A stretch of 64,000 nucleotides of DNA, from the NCBI RefSeq assembly GCF_958405895.1, contig NZ_CATZAR010000009.1, one strand, 5' to 3'. The DNA comes from Ralstonia thomasii. Its GTDB lineage: Bacteria > Pseudomonadota > Gammaproteobacteria > Burkholderiales > Burkholderiaceae. Below are positions 25,465 through 34,950 of the stretch, in pieces. Below the pieces are notes generated by a model, which saw only the letters and a program-made list of their open reading frames with translations, was not told the origin of the DNA and did no database searches. The number at the start of each line of letters is the position of its first letter. Within the stretch, counting starts at the first letter, position 1. Position numbers and translations under genes: made by a program.

Positions 25465-26477
25465 TTTCGCAGTTCGGCGCGCACCGAATGCGCGCGCCGA
25501 TGTGCCCCCGGCGGCCGCCCCGTGTGCCGCCGGATCAACCGCCGGAAGGCGGACATGTCCTGATAGCCGCACTGCTCGGCAATCGCCGTCAGGCTCAGCG
25601 TGCTGACTTCGAGCAAGTGACACGCGCGCTCCACGCGCAACCGGTGCAGCAATTGCAGCGGCGACATCCCCACCGTTTTCGCGAAATGCCGCAGCAGCGT
25701 CCGCTCGCTGGTCGAGGCGGCGGCTGCGAGTTTTTCCAGATCAAACGGGTCGTGCAGATGCTGCTGCAGGTAACGCCGCGCGCGCAGCACGACGCTGTCG
25801 CGGATGGCCGGCTTGCTGCGCAGCCAGATGCCGATCGCCTCGCCGCGCGAGGGGTGATCGAGCGCCGTATTGCCCAGCGTGCGCGCGAGCCGCGCATCCG
25901 CCAATCGCGCGACTAAGCGGTGCGTGAGCGCCACGCCATGCTCCATCGCCCGTGCGGTGATGACGTTGCCGCTGCTGACAATCGCCTGTGCAGGCACCAC
26001 CTTCAGGCTGGGGAAATTGCCCTGCACCCACCCGGCAATCAGCCACGTGACGGTCAGGCGCTGCCCGGGCGGCAGCACGTCAGCCAGCATCGCCACACCC
26101 GTGAACGGCGACGCCACCAACCGCCCGGCCTGCAGATAACGGCGGATGGTGGCGCGCTCCACTTCCAGGAGAGCCAGGCGCTGTTCCAGCGTGCCAATGT
26201 GGTCGAAATGCACGGGCGGGACAATCAACGCATCACCGAGCTGCGCGTCGTCATCCGGTAGTGCATCACAACGGCAAGCGAGCGTTTGTGCCGCAGCCTG
26301 CCAATGCGCCGGGTCCCGCGCGATGAGTCGCCAGCCGAACATCGGCGTCTTGGCGGCATTGGCGCGCTTGCCGGCCTGCATGGAAGCCAGCGCATTGGCC
26401 ACGCCAAGCGTGTCGGCAGCCGTTGCCAGTGTGGAAAAGCCCGCGTCGGGAAAGGTCAGCAGGTCGATTTTCGGCAT
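25461..26477 (-). CDS. GlxA-type AraC-family transcriptional regulator
   Basis: 338 residues from the ATG at 26477 (MPKIDLLTFPDAGFSTLATAADTL). An N-terminal DJ-1/PfpI-like domain precedes a C-terminal AraC helix-turn-helix pair (STSERTLLRHFAKTVGMSPLQLLHRLRVERA and IAEQCGYQDMSAFRRLIRRHTG). It is divergent from the acylase gene with 160 bp between starts, so control of the acylase is possible but only inferred. Confidence 0.9.
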   Translation of the reverse strand: MPKIDLLTFPDAGFSTLATAADTLGVANALASMQAGKRANAAKTPMFGWRLIARDPAHWQAAAQTLACRCDALPDDDAQLGDALIVPPVHFDHIGTLEQRLALLEVERATIRRYLQAGRLVASPFTGVAMLADVLPPGQRLTVTWLIAGWVQGNFPSLKVVPAQAIVSSGNVITARAMEHGVALTHRLVARLADARLARTLGNTALDHPSRGEAIGIWLRSKPAIRDSVVLRARRYLQQHLHDPFDLEKLAAAASTSERTLLRHFAKTVGMSPLQLLHRLRVERACHLLEVSTLSLTAIAEQCGYQDMSAFRRLIRRHTGRPPGAHRRAHSVRAELRN

Positions 26478-26637
26478 GCCCGAGTATAGGCGTGTGCGGC
26501 AATTCCCGTGGCGATATTGACCCCAATTCTGGCGGGAATACCTCTTTCGAATCAGACGCGCCCGATTGACGATGCGACGGTGGCTGAGCACAGACGCAAC
26601 CGCCCATAACGACACCGACATCAGGAGACAACGCACG

Positions 26638-29025
26638 ATGCAGCGATTCATGCAGGGATGCGCACTGCGCAGCGCGCTTGCCGTGGCCGCACTTGCGGCG
26701 CTGGCCGGCTGCGCAAGCACCGACAGTGGCTGGGCCACGCCCGCGGACACCGGCATCTCGGCTGAAATCAGCCGCACCCGCTTCGGCATTCCGCACGTCC
26801 GTGCCAACGACTACGCCAGCCTCGGCTTCGGCATGGCCTATGCCTATGCACAGGACAATGTCTGCCTGCTGGCCGACCAGATCGTCACCGTCCACGGCGA
26901 GCGCTCGAAGACGTTCGGGCCGGACGGCACGGTCGTGGTGTCGTTCAAGTCGGTGCCGAACACCCAAGCCGACGCCTTCTTCAAGAGCGCATTCGACGAG
27001 GCTGGCCTGCGCGCCGGCTATGCGCAGATGTCGCCTGAAGCGCGCGAGCTGCTGCGTGGCTACATCGCGGGCTACAACCGCTATCTGAAAGACACGCCGG
27101 CCGCCAACCGCCCAGCCGCCTGCCGCAATGCCGACTGGGTGCGTCCGCTCACGGTAGCCGACATGATGCTGATGGGCGAAGAAAAAGCCATCCAGGCGAG
27201 CGCAGGTGCCATGCTGGCGAGCATCGTCGCCGCGCGGCCCCCGGGCGGCGCCCCTGCATCGGCGGTCATTCCACCCCATGCCGTCGACATCGCTGCACTC
27301 GACCGCGACCTGCAACTGCGCGATATGCCGATCGGCTCCAACGGCTGGGCCTTCGGCAAGGACGCCACGGATAACGGCCGCGGTGTGCTGCTCGGCAACC
27401 CGCACTTCCCATGGACGACCACCAACCGCTTCTACCAGGTCCACCTGACCGTGCCTGGCAAGCTGGACGTGATGGGCGCGTCGATTGCCGCGTTCCCCGT
27501 CGTCAGCATCGGCTTCAACAAAGACGTGGCGTGGACGCATACCGTCTCCACCGGCCGCCGCTTCACGCTGTTCGAGCTGAAGCTGGCCGAAGGCGACCCG
27601 ACCACCTACCTGATTGACGGCAAGCCGCACAAGATGACCACGCGCACCGTGGCTTTTGACGTGAAGCTGCCGGACGGCCGCATCGAGCGCCGCACGCACA
27701 CCTTCTACAACACGGTGTACGGCCCCGTGCTGTCGATGCCCGCCGGTGGCATGCCGTGGACCTCGCAGAAGGCCTACACGCTGCGCGACGCCAATCGCAA
27801 CAACACGCGCTCCATCGATACTTGGCTGCATATCGCACAGGCCAAGGACGTGGCGGGCATCCAGCAGGCGATCGGCAACCTCGGCATCCCCTGGGTGAAC
27901 ACGATCGCCACCGACCGAAACGGCCGTGCGCTGTTTGCCGATGTGTCGACCACGCCGGACGTGTCGGCTGAAGCGCTCAAGCGTTGCGCGCCGTCGCCGC
28001 TCGCAGACAAGCTCTTCAAGGGCGCGGGGCTGGTGCTGCTCGACGGCTCACGCAGTGCGTGCGACTGGCAGGTCGATCCGGCCTCGCCCGTGCCGGGCCT
28101 GGTGGCGCCCGCGCGCATGCCGGTACTGGAGCGGGAAGACTACGTCGCCAACAGCAACGACAGCTCGTGGCTGACCAACCCAGCGCAGAAGCTGACCGGC
28201 TTCTCGCCGGTGATGGGCTCGACCGACGTGCCGCAGCGCCTGCGCACACGCATCGGCATCATCGAAATCGAACGTCGCCTGAACGGCACTGACGGGCTGC
28301 CCGGCAACAAGGTCAACCTACCGAACCTGCAGGCGATGATCTTCCGCGACGCCAACCTCGCCGGCCACCTCGTGCACGACGATCTCCTGGCCGCCTGCAA
28401 AGGCACGTCCGATCTCTACACCGATGTACGCGACGGCTGCGCCGCCCTGGCGCAATGGAACCTCACGGACAACGTCGACGCACGCGCTGCGCACCTGTTC
28501 CGCGAGTTCTGGATGCGCGCCAAGGACATCCCGCACGTCCATGCGATCGACTTCAACCCGGCTGATCCGGTCCACACGCCGCGCAGCCTGCGCATGAGCG
28601 ATGCAGCCGTGCGCACGGCCGTGTTCAAAGCATTGAAGGATGCCGTGGGCGCGGTTCGCACCGCCGGCTTTGCGCTGGATGCGCCGCTGGGCACTGTGCA
28701 GGCGGCACACGCGCCGGGCGACAACATCACCCTGCACGGCGGCGAGGAATACGAGGGCGTGCTGAACAAGCTGCAGAGCACGCCGATCGGGCCGAAGGGC
28801 CTGCAGGTGTATTTCGGCACGAGCTACATCCAGACTGTCACGTTCGACGATCAGGGCCCGGTGGCCGATGCGCTTCTGACCTACGGTGAATCGACCGATC
28901 CGGCTTCACCGCATGCGTTCGACCAGATGCGCGAATTCTCGGCCAAGCGCTGGAACCGGCTACCGTTCTCGGAAGCCGCCATCGCCGCCGATCCAGCACT
29001 GAAGGTGACGAAGTTGTCGCAGTAA
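26638..29025 (+). CDS. aiiD: Acyl-homoserine-lactone acylase, penicillin acylase family
   Basis: 795 residues, close to the length of the AHL acylases AiiD and Aac from Ralstonia (established knowledge). A signal with a lipobox-like LAGC (C25) is followed by the alpha subunit, and autocleavage is expected before S234 in PIGSNGWAFGKD, which becomes the N-terminal nucleophile. NPHFPW and NSNDSSWLTNP are typical of the family. It hydrolyses the amide of AHL signals, in the periplasm. AGGAGA supports the start. Aculeacin A or other acyl substrates are also possible. Confidence 0.9.
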   Translation: MQRFMQGCALRSALAVAALAALAGCASTDSGWATPADTGISAEISRTRFGIPHVRANDYASLGFGMAYAYAQDNVCLLADQIVTVHGERSKTFGPDGTVVVSFKSVPNTQADAFFKSAFDEAGLRAGYAQMSPEARELLRGYIAGYNRYLKDTPAANRPAACRNADWVRPLTVADMMLMGEEKAIQASAGAMLASIVAARPPGGAPASAVIPPHAVDIAALDRDLQLRDMPIGSNGWAFGKDATDNGRGVLLGNPHFPWTTTNRFYQVHLTVPGKLDVMGASIAAFPVVSIGFNKDVAWTHTVSTGRRFTLFELKLAEGDPTTYLIDGKPHKMTTRTVAFDVKLPDGRIERRTHTFYNTVYGPVLSMPAGGMPWTSQKAYTLRDANRNNTRSIDTWLHIAQAKDVAGIQQAIGNLGIPWVNTIATDRNGRALFADVSTTPDVSAEALKRCAPSPLADKLFKGAGLVLLDGSRSACDWQVDPASPVPGLVAPARMPVLEREDYVANSNDSSWLTNPAQKLTGFSPVMGSTDVPQRLRTRIGIIEIERRLNGTDGLPGNKVNLPNLQAMIFRDANLAGHLVHDDLLAACKGTSDLYTDVRDGCAALAQWNLTDNVDARAAHLFREFWMRAKDIPHVHAIDFNPADPVHTPRSLRMSDAAVRTAVFKALKDAVGAVRTAGFALDAPLGTVQAAHAPGDNITLHGGEEYEGVLNKLQSTPIGPKGLQVYFGTSYIQTVTFDDQGPVADALLTYGESTDPASPHAFDQMREFSAKRWNRLPFSEAAIAADPALKVTKLSQ

Positions 29026-29044
29026 ACTTTGCCGCTGCAAATGC

Positions 29045-29070
29045 AAACGCCCCGCTCGTGCGGGGCGTTT
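29045..29070. terminator. Bidirectional terminator between the acylase and yajQ
   Basis: AAACGCCCCGC and GCGGGGCGTTT pair around TCGT; A- and T-rich flanks allow termination in both directions of the convergent genes. Confidence 0.9.
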
Positions 29071-29091
29071 TGCTTGGAAAGCGCGTCGGGC

Positions 29092-29577
29092 TCAGTCGCG
29101 GAAGTTATTGAAATCCAGCGGCGTGTCGCTCACCTCCTTGCGCAGCATGGCGATCACGCTTTGCAGGTCATCCCGCTTGGCGCCGGTCACACGTACCGCG
29201 TCGCCCTGGATGCTTGCCTGCACCTTGATCTTGCTGTCCTTGATCGTCTTGACGATCTTCTTGGCCAGGTCGCCCGAGACGCCCTTCTTGATCTTGACGA
29301 CCTGCTTCATCTTGTCGCCGCCGATCTTCTGCTTGTCCTGGTAGTCCAGGAAGCGTACGTCGACGTTGCGTTTGGCGAGCTTGTTCATCAGCACGTCGTT
29401 GACCTGTTCGATCTTGAAATCGTCGTCGGCAAACAGCGTGAGTTCCTGCTCCTTGTGCTCGACCCGGGAGTCCGAGCCCTTGAAGTCGAATCGCGTCGAA
29501 ATCTCTTTGTTGGCCTGTTCCACGGCGTTTTTCACTTCCACCATGTTGGCTTCGCATACCACGTCAAACGACGGCAT
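29092..29577 (-). CDS. yajQ: YajQ-family nucleotide-binding protein
   Basis: 161 residues, starting MPSFDVVCEANMVEVKNAVEQA with the conserved RFDFKGS and ending TPLDFNNFRD. YajQ proteins bind nucleotides, and some bind cyclic di-GMP in other bacteria; the role here is not shown by sequence. AAGGAG precedes the start. It is divergent from murB. Confidence 0.94.
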   Translation of the reverse strand: MPSFDVVCEANMVEVKNAVEQANKEISTRFDFKGSDSRVEHKEQELTLFADDDFKIEQVNDVLMNKLAKRNVDVRFLDYQDKQKIGGDKMKQVVKIKKGVSGDLAKKIVKTIKDSKIKVQASIQGDAVRVTGAKRDDLQSVIAMLRKEVSDTPLDFNNFRD

Positions 29578-29683
29578 CGTGTTCTCCTTGCAGACTTGAA
29601 TTCGGGTTGCTGCGGCGCCCTTGTGCGGGTGCCGCGTTCGCCATGGCTTCTATAATCTTGGCTTTCCCAGCAGATTTGGCGCC

Positions 29684-30712
29684 ATGGCGTTGCTCGACAC
29701 GCATTATCCCCTAGGCCAGCACAACACGTTCCGTTTTGAGGCCACCGCCCGCTACGCCGCGCACGTGCGCACGCCGGAAGACATTCCCGCCGCGCTGGCC
29801 GACCCGCGCGTGCAGGGCTTGCCTGTGCTGGTGCTGGGTGGCGGCAGCAACGTCGTGCTCACGCGCGATTTCGAAGGCCTGGTGTTGCTGATGGAGATTA
29901 TGGGCATCGCCACTGGCCAAAGCATGGTCGATGGCCACGCAGTCAACACCATCACCGCAGGCGGCGGCGAATCTTGGCACGGCCTGGTCGCTCACACCGT
30001 CTCTCATGGCTTGCCTGGGCTGGAAAACCTCGCGCTGATTCCCGGTACGGCGGGCGCGGCGCCCATCCAGAACATCGGCGCATACGGCGTCGAGATCAAG
30101 GACCGCTTCCAGTCCCTGCGCGCCTACGACCGCCACGCCGGCGAGTTCGTCTCCCTCACCGCCGCCGATTGCGCCTTCGGCTATCGCGACAGCCTCTTCA
30201 AGCGCGCCGGCGCCGATCGCTACGTCATCACCGAAGTCACCTTCGCCCTGCCGGTGGATTGGCAGCCCGACACGCATTACGCCGAACTCGCGCGCGAGTT
30301 GGCCGCGCAGAACATCGCCCGCCCGACGGCGCAGGACATCTTCGATGCGGTTGTCACCATCCGCCGCCGCAAGCTGCCCGATCCGGCGGAGATTGGCAAC
30401 GCGGGCAGCTTCTTCAAGAACCCCATCGTCGACGCCGCGACGCGCGATGCGCTGGCCGCGCGCTTCCCGAATCTGGTCGGATATGCCCAGCCGGACGGCA
30501 AATACAAGCTCGCCGCCGGCTGGTTGATCGATCAGTGCGGCTTCAAGGGCCGGCAGAGCTGCGCAGTGGGCGTGTATGAAAAGCAGGCGCTGGTGCTGGT
30601 GCACCGTGGCGGCGGCAGCGCGGTTCAGTTGATGACACTGGCACGTGAGATCCAGGACGCGGTTCATGCGCGCTTTGGCGTACGCATCGAACCTGAACCG
30701 GTTGTGGTGTAA
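29684..30712 (+). CDS. murB: UDP-N-acetylenolpyruvoylglucosamine reductase
   Basis: 342 residues, E. coli-type MurB. The FAD-binding region (PVLVLGGGSNVVLTRDFEGLVL, GLENLALIPGTAGAAPIQNIGAYGVE) and the catalytic RRRKLPDPAEIGNAGSFFKNP and C-terminal Glu region are present. It reduces the enolpyruvyl group in UDP-MurNAc synthesis. A TATAAT box at 29651-29656 lies 27 bp before the ATG. Confidence 0.95.
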   Translation: MALLDTHYPLGQHNTFRFEATARYAAHVRTPEDIPAALADPRVQGLPVLVLGGGSNVVLTRDFEGLVLLMEIMGIATGQSMVDGHAVNTITAGGGESWHGLVAHTVSHGLPGLENLALIPGTAGAAPIQNIGAYGVEIKDRFQSLRAYDRHAGEFVSLTAADCAFGYRDSLFKRAGADRYVITEVTFALPVDWQPDTHYAELARELAAQNIARPTAQDIFDAVVTIRRRKLPDPAEIGNAGSFFKNPIVDAATRDALAARFPNLVGYAQPDGKYKLAAGWLIDQCGFKGRQSCAVGVYEKQALVLVHRGGGSAVQLMTLAREIQDAVHARFGVRIEPEPVVV

Positions 30713-30861
30713 ACGGGTTGGTGGATGGGCGGGCTGGGCATCTTGCGCCACATCGCATGCGTCTTGGAGCCAGGCGCCCTTCGGCTGACGTACCCGCGGT
30801 CGATCCAATGGCCTAAAATGCTTGGTTTGACCCTACGACCTCCCTTTTCGCGCTCCATTTC

Positions 30862-31179
30862 ATGACCACCGAAACCTTTGACGGCGTCCGCCTGACCACC
30901 AAGGCCAATGTGTACTTCGACGGAAAGTGCGTCAGCCACAGCTTTACCCTGCCCGACGGCACCAAGAAGTCCGTGGGTGTGGTGCTGCCGGCCACGCTGA
31001 CCTTCGGCACGGCCGCAGCCGAGATCATGGAATGCGTGGGCGGTTCGTGCGAATACAAGCTCGACGGCACCGATGAATGGAAGACGTCCGGCGCAGGCGA
31101 CAGCTTCCAGGTTCCGGCCAACTCGAAGTTCGACATTCGGGTGACCGAGGCCTACCACTACATCTGCCACTACGCCTGA
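30862..31179 (+). CDS. ppnP: Pyrimidine/purine nucleoside phosphorylase PpnP
   Basis: 105 residues. A small cupin (YaiE/PpnP family) with FDGKCVSHSFTLPDGTKKSVGVVLPATLTFGT and FQVPANSKFDIRVTEAYHYICHY. It cleaves nucleosides with phosphate to give the base and ribose-1-phosphate. A long hairpin begins at its stop codon. Confidence 0.94.
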   Translation: MTTETFDGVRLTTKANVYFDGKCVSHSFTLPDGTKKSVGVVLPATLTFGTAAAEIMECVGGSCEYKLDGTDEWKTSGAGDSFQVPANSKFDIRVTEAYHYICHYA

Positions 31180-31299
31180 AACCGGCTCACGATCCTACTG
31201 CGCACTCCGATCTTGGCCCTGCGATGCTCGCCGTACCCATGTACGGCTGCGCTTCTCGAACCAACCTCGGAGCGCTCGCTGCGGATCGTGAGCCGGTTT
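31179..31299. promoter_or_regulatory. Long hairpin between ppnP and argG
   Basis: The outer arms AAACCGGCTCACGATCC (31179-31195) and GGATCGTGAGCCGGTTT (31283-31299) are perfectly complementary over 17 bp. Inside, CTCCGATCTTGG and CCAACCTCGGAG nearly pair, and the apex GCCGTAC-CCAT-GTACGGC is a perfect 7-bp stem. The ppnP stop lies at its left foot and argG starts 33 bp after its right foot. No T-run follows. Confidence 0.8.
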
Positions 31300-31331
31300 G
31301 AATCCTGAACGGCTATTTGAAGAGAAAGATT

Positions 31332-32669
31332 ATGGAAACCATCCTGCAACATGTTCCCGTCGGCCAGAAGGTCGGCATTGCCTTCTCGGGCGGTCTCGAT
31401 ACCAGCGCTGCGCTGCGCTGGATGAAGAACAAGGGCGCGCTGCCCTATGCCTACACCGCCAATCTCGGCCAGCCCGACGAAGAAGACTACGATGCCATCC
31501 CGCGCAAGGCCATGGAGTACGGTGCAGAGAAGGCCCGCCTGATCGACTGCCGGCCGCAGTTGGCCAATGAAGGCATCGCCGCAATCCAGTCCGGCGCCTT
31601 CCACATCAGCACCGGCGGCATCACGTACTTCAACACCACGCCGCTGGGCCGCGCCGTGACCGGCACCATGCTGGTCGCCGCGATGAAGGAAGACGACGTC
31701 AACATCTGGGGCGACGGCTCGACCTTCAAGGGCAACGACATCGAGCGCTTCTACCGCTACGGCCTGCTGACCAACCCGGCACTGAAGATCTACAAGCCGT
31801 GGCTGGACCAGGCCTTCATCGACGAGCTGGGCGGCCGCGCTGAAATGTCGGCCTTCATGACCAAGGAAGGTTTCGGCTACAAGATGAGCGCCGAGAAGGC
31901 CTACTCCACGGACAGCAACATGCTGGGCGCCACGCACGAGGCCAAGGATCTGGAGCACCTGAACAGCGGCATCCGCATCGTCAACCCAATCATGGGCGTG
32001 GCGTTCTGGAAGCCGGAAGTCGAGGTCAAGGCGGAAGAAGTCTCGATCACCTTCGACGAAGGCCGCCCGGTCGCTGTCAACGGCCGCGAAATCGCCGACC
32101 CGGTGGAGATGTTCCTGGAGCTGAATCGCATCGGTGGCCGCCACGGCCTGGGCATGAGCGACCAGATCGAAAACCGCATCATCGAAGCCAAGAGCCGCGG
32201 CATCTACGAAGCCCCGGGCATGGCGCTGCTGCACATCGCCTACGAGCGCCTGGTGACCGGCATCCACAACGAAGACACCATCGAGCAATACCGCATCAAC
32301 GGTCTGCGCCTGGGCCGTCTGCTGTACCAGGGCCGCTGGTTCGATCCGCAGGCCATCATGCTGCGCGAAACCGCCCAGCGCTGGGTGGCCCGCGCCGTGA
32401 CCGGTACCGTCACGCTGGAACTGCGCCGCGGCAACGACTACTCGATCCTGAACACCGAGTCGCCCAACCTGACGTACGCGCCGGAGCGTTTGTCGATGGA
32501 GAAGGTGGAAGACGCGCCGTTCAGCCCGGCCGACCGCATCGGCCAGCTCACCATGCGCAACCTCGACCTGATGGACACGCGCGACAAGCTGGCCATCTAC
32601 TCAAAGGCCGGCTTGCTGTCGCTGGGCACCGCCAACGCGCTGCCCCAACTCGACGGCGGCAAGAAGTAA
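31332..32669 (+). CDS. argG: Argininosuccinate synthase
   Basis: 445 residues. The PP-loop FSGGLDTSAALRWM lies near the N-terminus, with WGDGSTFKGNDIERFYRYG and SDSNMLGATHEAKDLEH. It joins citrulline and aspartate using ATP. The start METILQHVP is preceded by AAGAGAAAGA. argF, the preceding pathway enzyme, lies convergently downstream. Confidence 0.96.
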   Translation: METILQHVPVGQKVGIAFSGGLDTSAALRWMKNKGALPYAYTANLGQPDEEDYDAIPRKAMEYGAEKARLIDCRPQLANEGIAAIQSGAFHISTGGITYFNTTPLGRAVTGTMLVAAMKEDDVNIWGDGSTFKGNDIERFYRYGLLTNPALKIYKPWLDQAFIDELGGRAEMSAFMTKEGFGYKMSAEKAYSTDSNMLGATHEAKDLEHLNSGIRIVNPIMGVAFWKPEVEVKAEEVSITFDEGRPVAVNGREIADPVEMFLELNRIGGRHGLGMSDQIENRIIEAKSRGIYEAPGMALLHIAYERLVTGIHNEDTIEQYRINGLRLGRLLYQGRWFDPQAIMLRETAQRWVARAVTGTVTLELRRGNDYSILNTESPNLTYAPERLSMEKVEDAPFSPADRIGQLTMRNLDLMDTRDKLAIYSKAGLLSLGTANALPQLDGGKK

Positions 32670-32693
32670 CTGCCTGCCGCTTCAAGGCAAAAA

Positions 32694-32727
32694 GGCCGCT
32701 CCGACGTCAATCGGAGCGGCCTTTTTT
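32694..32727. terminator. Bidirectional terminator between argG and argF
   Basis: GGCCGCTCCGA and TCGGAGCGGCC form an 11-bp stem around CGTCAA, with T6 on the right and an A-run on the left. Confidence 0.93.
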
Positions 32728-32755
32728 ATGCCTGCAGATCTGGGCGACTGCGCGC

Positions 32756-33682
32756 TCAGTAGCGACCGCAGAGCAGATATTCCATCAGCGCCTTCTGCAC
32801 GTGCAGGCGGTTTTCCGCCTCGTCCCACACGACGCTCTGCTTGCCGTCGATGACGGCCGCTTCGACTTCCTCGCCGCGGTGAGCGGGCAGGCAGTGCATG
32901 AACAGCGCATCGGGTTGCGCGCGCTGCATCATCGCCTCGGTGACCATCCAGTCGCCAAAGGCCTTCTTGCGCGCTTCGTTTTCAGCTTCGTAGCCCATGC
33001 TGGTCCACACGTCCGTGGTCACCAGATGCGCGCCGTCGCAGGCTTCGAGCGGGTTTTCGAACACATGCACGAACGGCAAGGCGGAATCGGCCACCATGGC
33101 CGGATCCAGCTGATAGCCCTTCGGCGCAGAAAAATGGAAGCGGAAGCCGAGAATCTCCGCCGCCTGGATCCACGTGTAGGCCATGTTGTTGGCATCGCCC
33201 ACCCAGGTGACGGTCTTGCCCTTGATGGGGCCGCGCTGCTCGATGAAGGTAAAGATGTCGGCCAGCACCTGGCACGGGTGGTATTCGTTGGTCAGCCCGT
33301 TGATGACCGGCACGCGCGAATGCGCAGCAAAGCGCTCGATGATCTCCTGCCCGAAGGTGCGGATCATGATGATGTCGGTCATGCGGGAGATGACCTGCGC
33401 CGCGTCTTCGATCGGCTCACCGCGCCCAAGCTGGGAATCGCGCGTATTCAGGAAGACTGCGTGACCGCCGAGCTGGTGAATGCCGGCTTCGAACGACAGG
33501 CGCGTACGCGTGGAATTCTTCTCGAAGATCATGGCCAGCGTGCGGTCGTGCAGCGGGTGCCACGTCTCGTAGTTCTTGAACTTGGCCTTGAGGATCGCGG
33601 AACGGTCCAGCAGGTATTCGTACTCTTCCAGAGAAAAGTCCTTGAACTGCAGGTAGTGCTTGATCGAGCTTGGTGGGTTCAT
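32756..33682 (-). CDS. argF: Ornithine carbamoyltransferase
   Basis: 308 residues from the ATG at 33682 (MNPPSSIKHYLQF). Carbamoyl-phosphate site EKNSTRTRLSFEAG, ornithine-side HPCQVLAD and the late FMHCLPAHRGEEV are present. It makes citrulline for arginine synthesis. The upstream 370 bp separate it from a divergent DUF3579 gene. Confidence 0.96.
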   Translation of the reverse strand: MNPPSSIKHYLQFKDFSLEEYEYLLDRSAILKAKFKNYETWHPLHDRTLAMIFEKNSTRTRLSFEAGIHQLGGHAVFLNTRDSQLGRGEPIEDAAQVISRMTDIIMIRTFGQEIIERFAAHSRVPVINGLTNEYHPCQVLADIFTFIEQRGPIKGKTVTWVGDANNMAYTWIQAAEILGFRFHFSAPKGYQLDPAMVADSALPFVHVFENPLEACDGAHLVTTDVWTSMGYEAENEARKKAFGDWMVTEAMMQRAQPDALFMHCLPAHRGEEVEAAVIDGKQSVVWDEAENRLHVQKALMEYLLCGRY

Positions 33683-34050
33683 AAAACAACGAAGGCGGCC
33701 TGCAGTTGACGCACCGGGAACATCCCGTGGCACGTCGCCCTAGCCGCCTTGCCTGTTGAAGATTCAGGCCATCATACGGGATCGCCACCGGTTTGGCGAG
33801 TTTCGCGCCTGCGCGGGCCGGCTACATAAAGGCCTGGGTGAAAGGCCGATGAAAGTCTTATATAAGATATAATACTTGCTGCCTCGGATGCCCCAACCGT
33901 CCGCAAACCGGTACGACAAGCCGGTCCGTCCGGTTCATGAATCGGCAACCAGGCAAGCGCATCATCTGCACCACAAGTGCACCCCGCTCGAACGTTGCGG
34001 CACCCGCACGGTCGAAGTCGTTTGCAAATCTCCACAGCCCCACGCAGTCC
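33683..34050. other. Divergent intergenic region, argF / DUF3579 gene
   Basis: No gene seen. The most distinctive element is TCTTATATAAGA (33856-33867), a perfect palindrome overlapping the left side of a TATAAT box at 33868-33873. No matching -35 box was found for it. This could be an operator covering a rightward promoter. Confidence 0.5.
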
Positions 34051-34374
34051 ATGGCAGCCAACCCTCGCCAATTCTTTATCCAGGGCGTCACCCGCGACGG
34101 AAAAACCTTCCGCCCGAGCGACTGGGCCGATCGGCTGTGCGGTGTGATGGCGCAGTTCCGCCCTGCCGGCGATTCCGGAGATCCCCGCTTCACCTATTCC
34201 CCCTACGTGCGCCCCGTCATGTCGGGCGGCATCCGCAGCGTATTCGTCGACGAGCGCCTGCGCGACATCGAACCCAAGGCGCTGGATTTCGTACTGAACT
34301 TCGCGCACGACAACAATCTCCAGCTCGTGGAAGCCTGCATCCTGCCGGAAGGCGGTGCTCCCGCGAAAAGCTAA
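34051..34374 (+). CDS. DUF3579 family protein
   Basis: 107 residues, starting MAANPRQFFIQGVTRDGKTFRPSDWADRL. The family is confined largely to beta- and gamma-proteobacteria and has no assigned function. No signal or membrane segment. The frame is open far upstream, but the family start and context favour 34051. It ends before a terminator shared with the convergent rpsT. Confidence 0.88.
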   Translation: MAANPRQFFIQGVTRDGKTFRPSDWADRLCGVMAQFRPAGDSGDPRFTYSPYVRPVMSGGIRSVFVDERLRDIEPKALDFVLNFAHDNNLQLVEACILPEGGAPAKS

Positions 34375-34430
34375 TCTTCGCAAGCTCGTCCGACGCAGCG
34401 CCTCGCACATTTACAGCGCGCGCAAAATAC

Positions 34431-34459
34431 AAAAAGCCCGTCCGAAGACGGGCTTTTTT
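34431..34459. terminator. Bidirectional terminator between DUF3579 gene and rpsT
   Basis: AAAAAGCCCGTC and GACGGGCTTTTTT pair around CGAA. Confidence 0.93.
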
Positions 34460-34518
34460 ATCGTCGGAGCGCGACGTTGCGTGTCGCGCCATGCCGGCTA
34501 GGCCGGCATCAACCGAAC

Positions 34519-34785
34519 TTAGGCAGCCATTGCCTTGATGGCAGCGGACAGACGCGACTTGGCGCGTGCAGCCTTGTTCTTGTGGACGATCTTCTTGTCA
34601 GCGATGCTGTCGATCGTGCTTTGGGCGGTCTTGAATGCAGCAGCAGCTGCAGTCTTGTCGCCAGCGGCCACAGCCTTGCGGACGCCCTTGATTGCGGTAC
34701 GCAGACGCGAGCGCAGAGCCGAGTTGTGAGCGTTCTGAACGACGGCTTGGCGTGCGCGCTTGCGTGCTTGTGCGGTGTTTGCCAT
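34519..34785 (-). CDS. rpsT: 30S ribosomal protein S20
   Basis: 88 residues, starting MANTAQARKRARQAVVQNAHNSALRSRLRTAIK, very basic and rich in alanine. It binds 16S rRNA. It is transcribed alone, leftwards, and is divergent from murJ. Confidence 0.97.
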   Translation of the reverse strand: MANTAQARKRARQAVVQNAHNSALRSRLRTAIKGVRKAVAAGDKTAAAAAFKTAQSTIDSIADKKIVHKNKAARAKSRLSAAIKAMAA

Positions 34786-34950
34786 GGAAAAATCCCTGAA
34801 GAAACGGTAGCAAGCGCCCCGGGAGACACGGAAGGCCGAAGCGCGCAAATTGGTGAAAGACGGCAATTATACGCAGACTTCCGCACCCAACGCAAACCCT
34901 GTTGTGAAAATCGCCCGGATAACGGCAGTTTGCGGCTTTTGCGGCACTTT

